Below, one piece after another: positions 57,980 to 64,000 of a stretch of DNA of 64,000 nucleotides. How positions within the stretch are numbered: position 1 is the stretch's first letter; every line of letters begins with the position of its first letter. Source of the DNA: Zea mays (lineage: Eukaryota; Streptophyta; Magnoliopsida; Poales; Poaceae); assembly GCF_902167145.1 (NCBI RefSeq), contig NC_050101.1:118201789-118265788 (forward strand), in the 5' to 3' direction. The position numbers and the translations under genes are program-made. Under the pieces are notes generated by a model that was given only the letters and a program-made list of their open reading frames with translations, was not told the origin of the DNA and searched no databases.

Positions 57980-60900
57980 ATGTCTCAGGACAAGAAGGTT
58001 GCTGCTGAAACGAAGCTGACTGAAGAGGAGAAGCTTTTTGAGGAGAAGAAGGTTGTGAATCCCTACATTGCTGGATTTATCGAGTCAATGGCAAAAACAA
58101 ATACAGAGAAGATTACTAAGGAGACACTGGAAGGCCTGTCTGAAGATACTGGTGATAGCGACAGTTATGATGCGGAAAGCGGGGGCGAAGATTCTGAGGA
58201 TCGGCCTTGGAGGCCAAGTCATACAATCTTTGGGAAATCAACAATTAAACAGAGTCATCTTGACAATATGAGAGGAAGGTACTTTCGGGATATGTCTATT
58301 GTAAGAGCTGGTGGAGACAACAAGGTCCCTGCCCCCGAGGAAAACGAAGTTGTGATTTACCGAAGCTTCTTCAAAGCTGGGCTTCGGTTCCCACTAAGCA
58401 GGTTTGTAGTTGAAGTGCTGAAAACTTACCAGATCTTCCTTCATCAAATGACCCATGAAGCCATATTGAGGATGGGAGTCTTCGTCTAGGCAGTAAGAAG
58501 CCAAGGGTTAGAGCCAAGCGCGAAGTGCTTCTGCAGCATGCACGAACTTTTGTATGAGACGAAGGCCATGGGTAAAGAACAGTATCACAACAACTTTGGT
58601 TGTTATGGATTTATCGCCCGCCCCAACGCAAGTCACCCGGTTCCAACATTCCGGAAAAGGTGGCCTGGAGCTTGGATGGAGGAATGGTTTTACATGAAGA
58701 ATGATTTGTCAGCGAGGGAAGACATTAAGGGAGTCATTATGCGCCCCATTTGGTCCCGCTTCGGCCTCTGAAGGCCGAAGGTCGAAATTGATGACGTCGC
58801 CGAAGCGTGTCAGAAGGCCTTCGGCACTGTTTGCTCTTCTATTTGCACAAGAGATTTAGTTCAGGAGCACATAGCCTTCTGGGTGTGGCCTTGCGGGCTG
58901 GGAAATGCCGAAGGAAACCATCAATGATCCTAGCGAAGGTGATTTGGTCCGGCTAAAATACACCTTCAGGTTTGGAGATAAATTTGATGAACCAAATGAT
59001 GATTGGCTGAAGTGTATTGAAACTACTAGTGACGAGTTACTTGGGGCGTACTCCAAAACCGAGGACAATGCATTGTCCGCAGCCTTCGGTGGCTGGAGAA
59101 AGAAAAGATTAAACAGAGTTTTCGACGCCATCGGCTTTGTATACCCTGACTACCGCTACTCGCTGTAGGAATAAGGAAAAAAGAGGAAAACTTCTGCTTC
59201 GGACACCCCAGATAAGCCTATGCCAAAAGGCAAAAAATTGAAGGTTCTTACCCACCGATCGCGTTACATTGAACCAGCCGTGGTTCCTGAGTTTGGCGCA
59301 GGGACATCTTCTGCTATCGAAGCAAAGCGCGCTGCCTTGATTGTGCAGAGTACTGAAGAGCCGATTGTAGTGTCGAAGATGCCTACAGTCAGGCCAGCCA
59401 AAGCTAGAGATGACAGGGCTGAAGAGCTACAGGTGGAAAAGGTGATAAAAACGCCAGAAATCTTGAGCCCACCGACAGAGGCAGATTTGCCAAAGATGCA
59501 AAAAATTCCTGCCGCCACTCCTAAAAGGAGGAGGATGGCTAGCGTATTAGACGCTGTTATAGAGACTACGAAGGCCTTGAGCCCTGCTCCTAAGAAAATT
59601 GTCGAAGCTACGAAAGCTCAGGCCGAAGCCAAAGCTGGGCCTTCAGTGCCCACCGAGACGGAGCCTACCACGCCTGAGAACAAAACAGCAAGGCAGAATG
59701 TACCAGAAAAGACTAAAGCTCCTGCTCCTAAAGCTCCGACCGAAGATGTTGACTACATTATTCGGCATGCTGCGGGAAAAAGATTGTCCGAAGAAGAAAT
59801 TTTTGAAGCCAAACACTATGCCCGGGAACTGAAGTACCCGAAGGGGGCCTTAGTGTTCAACGGTACGGACGAAGATGATTTCTTGTACTGTCTCCCGGAC
59901 AATAAAGAATTATCCGTCTGCCGGGAGATGGCCAAAAGTATAGGCTTCCCAAAGCTCGAAGCTGGTCTTTGCGCTATGACGAAGACCGATCTCGCAGATA
60001 GTCTTGCATACAACAGTCTGAAGGTACAAAAATTGTGACTTTTGAAGCTTATGAACTCTGGAATGAAGTCTTTTACTCTCATGTTAATCCTTTTATTCTT
60101 TCTTGCAGGGCTTAATACTTAGTAACGCCCTAAGGGCGTAAAAGAATGCTGAAGACGAGAGCTGCACTATAGCTCTCAACAACCTTCGAACAGAGGTTAT
60201 CAAACTGAGAAACGAAGCCACAGAAAAAGACAAAATTCTACTTTCATTGGTGGATAAAGTAAAAGAAGATGAAGCAAGTTTCAAGGCTTAGGCTAAAAAT
60301 CAAAAGAATGAAATTGAAGACCTTCGGAAATAGCTGGCCGAAGCCAAAGAAAAATGTGGGCTTGCAGAGGCCAACCGAGATATTAGTGAATATTGGAAAA
60401 CTATTTAGAAAAAACAGTTGAAGAACTACGCGCATCCAAAGAAAGATGCTTTGAAAAATCCCTGGGCTGCGTGGAGAAGATAAAGGCTAGCTTCGCCAAA
60501 GTGGGTGCATATTCCAACAAAGATAACTTTATACGAGGCGACCCTAAAGGTGTTATCGAATGGATAAGCGGAGAGGCCGAAGCTTTTGAAGAAATTTTAA
60601 GTGATCGCGGGGATGTCTGCGCGTTCTCCGGTGCAAGAGGAATTTCAGCCATCCAGGAGAAGGCAGGTTGCGAACATGTCAAGACCCTGGCCCAAGCCGA
60701 AGCTGCCTTCTCCATGGATGACACAAAGGATCCTTCAGCTGAAGCAAGCTTAATGGGCAGAAAATTTTACACTGACATCTGGGCAAATGGAGGCCGATAA
60801 ATAGCTCATGAAATTATGAAGAAGAGTGAAAAAGACATCTACGACGCCCGAGAACAAGCTAAGCAAGCTGAAGAAGCTGCAGAGCGCGAGAGGCGCATAG

Positions 60901-61127
60901 GTATTGTTTCGTGGCATCTAGCTTCGTCATTTGTTTTCGTGACTTCAAAATGATTAATTTTTTCTACTGTAGCTGAACTGTCTCCTCCACCGGAACCGTT
61001 CGACCCCCTGACCAACCCAGAATCGAAGAAAGCAATAGAGATCATCAATATGGCCAAATCTATTGTTGACGAAGTTGTTAACAAGTTGTTAGATAAAATT
61101 ACGGAGAAGGTCCTAAAAGAGGACTAG
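57980..61127 (+). pseudogene. Antisense accessory gene of the Zeon-like element (three exons, broken)
   Basis: Homologue of the gene at 6008-9067. Exon 1 57980-60023, intron 60024-60108 (GTACAA...TTTCTTGCAG), exon 2 60109-60900, intron 60901-60972 (GTATTG...TACTGTAG), exon 3 60973-61127. Splicing keeps the frame at both joins (ATAG joined to CTGAAC gives Ile-Ala-Glu-Leu). Content: acidic start, a conserved block (residues about 75-390: FGKST, LRFPLSR, NNFGCYGF, KKRLNRV), a Lys/Ala/Pro-rich middle, then a coiled-coil-like part. Breaks: TAG 58487, TGA 58769, frameshift near 58890, TAG 59166, TAA 59172, TAA 60139, TAG 60289, TAG 60331, frameshift near 60400, TAA 60798. It reads opposite to gag. 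Function unknown; related proteins carry the label putative gypsy-type transposon (Transposase_28). Confidence 0.8.
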
Positions 61128-62126
61128 TACTTATTGTAAAAACATTTTTAGATGATCAATGTAGCCTTGTTGTATCAAGACTGTAATATTCGATGTGCAT
61201 ATTTTTGAATCTAATATGTAAATTATTTGTAATTTAGTTCTTTGCGATGCATGAAACTTTATATACATACCGTTTTTGAGCCTTCGGCGAAAAAACACCT
61301 TCCCTTCTTTTCATGCTTCGTAAAGAAGAAAACCCGTGTTTCGTGAAAATATCAGTGCTTCGTAAAACATCCCAGCTTCGTAAACAAAGGATCCCTTCTT
61401 TTGAAATAGAGTTGACAAAGCTGTATTTCTCACCTTACTTTGTGCCTTAACACATTTTCATTTTTTATAAAGCAGTCTCCGAAGGTCAACTTCGTATTCA
61501 ATTCATGTCATCGGTACAATATGATGTATGATGTGATACTATGCGGGATGATGTGATGATATGATGCGAAGGATGATGCTAATGCCGAAGATACACACTC
61601 ACACGCACACACTGGAACACACCATCTCTGTGTCCCCTTAGGAACGATCGAAATCTCTTTGCCGTTTATTTTTCGGCTTCACCGCTTATTTTTCGGTGTA
61701 AGTTCTACATCCCCTTAGGAACGTCTTTTGAACTTCTTCGCCTTCTATTTCCACGGTATCACCGTTGACTTTTCGGAGTAAGTTCTGCATTCCCTTAGGA
61801 ACGTCTTTTAAACTTCTTCGTCTTATATTTCGGCGGTATTTGGCTCTGCATTCCCTTTGGAACGACTTTTGAGCAGAAAACTTACACTGCGCTCCCTTAG
61901 GAACGACTTTTTTGTAGCTTCGTCAAAACTTACACTGCGCTCCCTTAGGAACGTCTTTTGAGCTTCGGTAATTTTTTAGCTTCGTAAATCTGTGAAGAAG
62001 ATATATTTTATTTTAATAGAAACGAAACTATTACATAGAATTAAAACTAGATTTACATTACTTGTTCTTTATTGAAAAACAAAAAGGACATAGAATGTAA
62101 GAAACTTTTTAGAGGTAGGATATCTC
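61128..62126. other. Spacer between antisense gene and gag, pol absent
   Basis: Corresponds to the post-pol spacer 5122-6007 of the other element. It holds tandem repeats (61620-61965) and AT-rich sequence with no coding motif. In a complete element pol would lie between gag and this spacer. Confidence 0.7.
61620..61965 (-). repeat. Tandem repeats, CCCTTAGGAACG units
   Basis: CCCTT(A/T)GGAACG followed by CTTTTGAACTTCTTCG-like sequence recurs six times or more between 61635 and 61960 at irregular spacing of about 50-80 bp. It is the inverse-orientation counterpart of the 5336-5545 repeats. Confidence 0.75.
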
Positions 62127-63656
62127 TCAATAAATGTGCTTCGATTCTGGCACAATGCTATTGACTGTGCGAGCTTCGGATTCCTCCCTGAATTCCCGTT
62201 GCTGTTGAGAGTGTTGGTGCCCTTCTGGCTGCTGGCTTCGGGAATAGGTCGATTGTAATGGTGGTGGGGGTGGGAGTTGTGGCCAAGAAGCTTGTGAATG
62301 GCTAGCCGAAGCAAGAGAAGCTGCAGGATGATTGCCCACATACTCTGGTATGTAGGGAGAATGGCACGAAGCAGTGTGCAAGACCTGCTTCGGCTGATTC
62401 TGCCGAGCTTCGGCTTCTGCTATCTCCTTTTGCTTCTGAATGGTGATTTGGCACATTCTTGTAGTATGGCCCTTGTCCTCACCACAAAATAAGCAGTAGA
62501 TCTTTCTAGGCTGATCCCTAAATCTTCCCCCGAAGCCCCTGGCGCCTCTTCCCCTTGGAGCTGGTGGCCTGAAAGAGCTTTGTTGTTGCCCCGAAGATTG
62601 CGAGGTGTATTGCAACCTCTAAGGCTGACTCCCTTTGTCATCACTCTGAGTGGAATTATGGATTGACCTGACATGCCTTGGGTGGATTATTCCTCCAAAG
62701 CCCCTGGTCATTTTCGAGAATCTGTAAGCTTCCTCCCTTCTTTGGCGAAAATCGTTGTCAGCCCGGATGTATTCATCCATTTTCTGGAGCAGCTTCTCCA
62801 GAGTTTGTGGGGGCTTCCTGGCGACGTACTGAGCCGTAGGTCCCGGTCGAAGGCCCTTAATCATGGTCTCAATGACAATTTCATTGGGCACTGTGGGCGC
62901 TTGTGCCCTCAATCGCAAGAACCTTCGGACATATGCCTGGAGATATTCCGCATGATATTGCGTGCATTGGAACAGGGCCTGAGCTGTGACTGGCTTCGTC
63001 TGAAAACCTTGGAAACTGGTCACCAGCATGTCCTTAAGCTTCTGCCACGATGTGATAGTCCCTGGCCGAAGAGAAGAATACCATGTTTGAGCTACATTCC
63101 GGACTGCCATGACGAAGGACTTCGCCATAACTGCAGTATTGCCCCCATACGAAGATATAGTTGCTTCGTAGCTCATCAGAAACTGCTTTGGATCTGAGTG
63201 CCCATCGTACATGGGAAGCTGAGGTGGCTTGTATGGCGAGGGCCATGGGGTAGCCTGTAATTCTGCTGCCAAGGGAGAAGCATCATCAAAAGTAAAGGTA
63301 TCATGATTAAAATCATCATACCATCCATCTTCGTTGAACAAGCCTTCTTGACGAAGCTCCCTATGTTGGGGTCTTCGATCTTGTTCATCTTGAACAAGAT
63401 GACACACTTTTTCAGTAGCTTCGTCGATCTTTCTTTGAAGATCAGCCAGCCGCGCCATCTTCTCCTTCTTCCTTTGTACTTGCTGATGGATTATTTCCAT
63501 GTCCCTGATCTCTTGGTCTAACTCCTCCTCCTGGAGTGTTGGACTGGTGGCTTTCCTCTTCTGGCTTTGAGCCTCTCGGAGAGAAAGAGTTTCCTGATTT
63601 GGGTCCAGCGACTGCAGTGCAGCAGTCCCTAGTGCTGAAGCTTTCTTCGGTGGCAT
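62127..63656 (-). pseudogene. gag: gag of Zeon-like element with one in-frame TAG
   Basis: Starts at ATG 63656 (the frame is open back through the primer site, but this is the first ATG) and ends at 62127. A TAG at 62621-62619 splits it after residue 345. Residues 1-100 are charged with a helical Gln/Glu/Lys region (45-95). About 138-285 are the retrotransposon capsid domain (YDGHSDPKQFL, WYSSLRPG, YVRRFLRLR). After the TAG comes a Gln/Pro/Gly-rich stretch and one zinc knuckle, CLFCGEDKGHTTRMC, which is CX2CX5HX4C, one residue longer than the common form. The tail is Gln/His/Pro-rich. It would form the particle and bind RNA. The TAG removes the nucleocapsid part unless read through. No pol follows. 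Confidence 0.85.
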
Positions 63657-63702
63657 GACGAAGGTTAGTGCTTGCCGAAGGTGGTCGAAAGAGTTCACCA
63701 GA

Positions 63703-63714
63703 GGTGGGCGCCAA
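63703..63714 (-). other. Primer-binding site of Zeon-like element
   Basis: Minus strand reads TTGGCGCCCACC directly after the LTR end, identical to 1124-1135. Confidence 0.78.
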
Positions 63715-64000
63715 TGTTGGGGACTTGTTCTCAAATGCTATGAGTTAAGAACAAGGCAACACAAAGGATATATTAACAGTTAATGTCCTTCGTCCTTCGA
63801 AGCATTATTTTTCTAAGGATATAATGATCTTTGGACAAAGGTCATGAAGGAAGTACCTTCATCATCACAACATATATTAATAAAAGATGAAGCATATGAA
63901 ATATGAGAAATAACATGAATAATCATATAATATCATGTATAAATATTTATTATATAATCATGAGTGAGTAGGAACAATATTGAATTACATTTGTACCTTC
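63715..64000 (-). repeat. 5' LTR of Zeon-like element (cut by window end)
   Basis: Matches 57006-57291 with about 12 differences. The remaining roughly 375 bp lie beyond the window. Confidence 0.92.

Larger units (their letters stand above)
57006..64000 (-). mobile_element. Zeon-like Gypsy element with gag but no pol (cut by window end)
   Basis: Minus-strand element: 5' LTR at 63715-64000+, primer site, gag (63656-62127), repeat-rich spacer, antisense gene on the plus strand (57980-61127), polypurine tract and 3' LTR (57006-57667). No protease, RT, RNase H or integrase is found between gag and the spacer. The internal part is 6,047 bp; with two 662-bp LTRs the full element would be near 7.4 kb, close to what I recall for maize Zeon-1, which also lacks pol. 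Over the 286 comparable LTR bases I counted about 12 differences (4%), so it is older than the left element. Confidence 0.85.

Overview
The window is plant nuclear DNA, almost certainly from a Zea (maize) genome, and it is almost entirely repetitive: nested LTR retrotransposons around a tandem satellite array. I see no ordinary host gene, tRNA or rRNA. The organism is inferred from three things. The CTTCGG-rich Gypsy elements have TGTTGGG...CCCAACA LTRs and one lacks pol, which fits the maize Cinful-Zeon family. Sirevirus-type Copia elements are present. A satellite of about 357 bp has the unit length published for maize knob repeat TR-1. Family names are from memory, not from a search. All repeat and difference counts were made by eye.

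Left part (1-24,054) is a multi-level nest. A minus-strand LTR fragment (23,253-24,054) abuts the satellite and carries a Sirevirus-type Copia element (18,319-23,252) with an envelope-like ORF. That element is split in its RNase H by a Cinful-like Gypsy element (1-9,654 plus 17,850-18,318). The Gypsy 3' LTR is in turn split, with an exact 5-bp ACCTT duplication, by a non-coding element with 3.4-kb LTRs (9,655-17,849). The Gypsy element has a compound LTR / 73 bp / LTR / internal / LTR layout. It has pol but no gag, and it carries an antisense gene.

Middle part (24,055-38,991) is about 42 tandem copies of a roughly 357-bp satellite with signs of a six-monomer higher-order repeat. Two MITEs with related inverted repeats sit at the same phase of the monomer.

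Right part: a truncated Sirevirus-type LTR (about 39,230-40,531), then a 3.6-kb solo LTR (40,691-56,282) split by an almost pristine non-autonomous Sirevirus-type element (43,425-55,393). That element has 2,375-bp LTRs with one difference found, a gag-like ORF and no pol. After a short repeat-rich flank comes a minus-strand Zeon-like element (57,006 to beyond the end) that has gag but no pol.

The most interesting system is the pair of related Gypsy elements. One has pol without gag, the other gag without pol. Both keep an antisense gene with its own TATA box and two introns at matching positions. Introns in that orientation would be invisible to splicing of the genomic RNA and so could survive retrotransposition. 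Most breaks in coding frames across the window are TAG codons, as expected from CAG to TAG decay of methylated cytosines.
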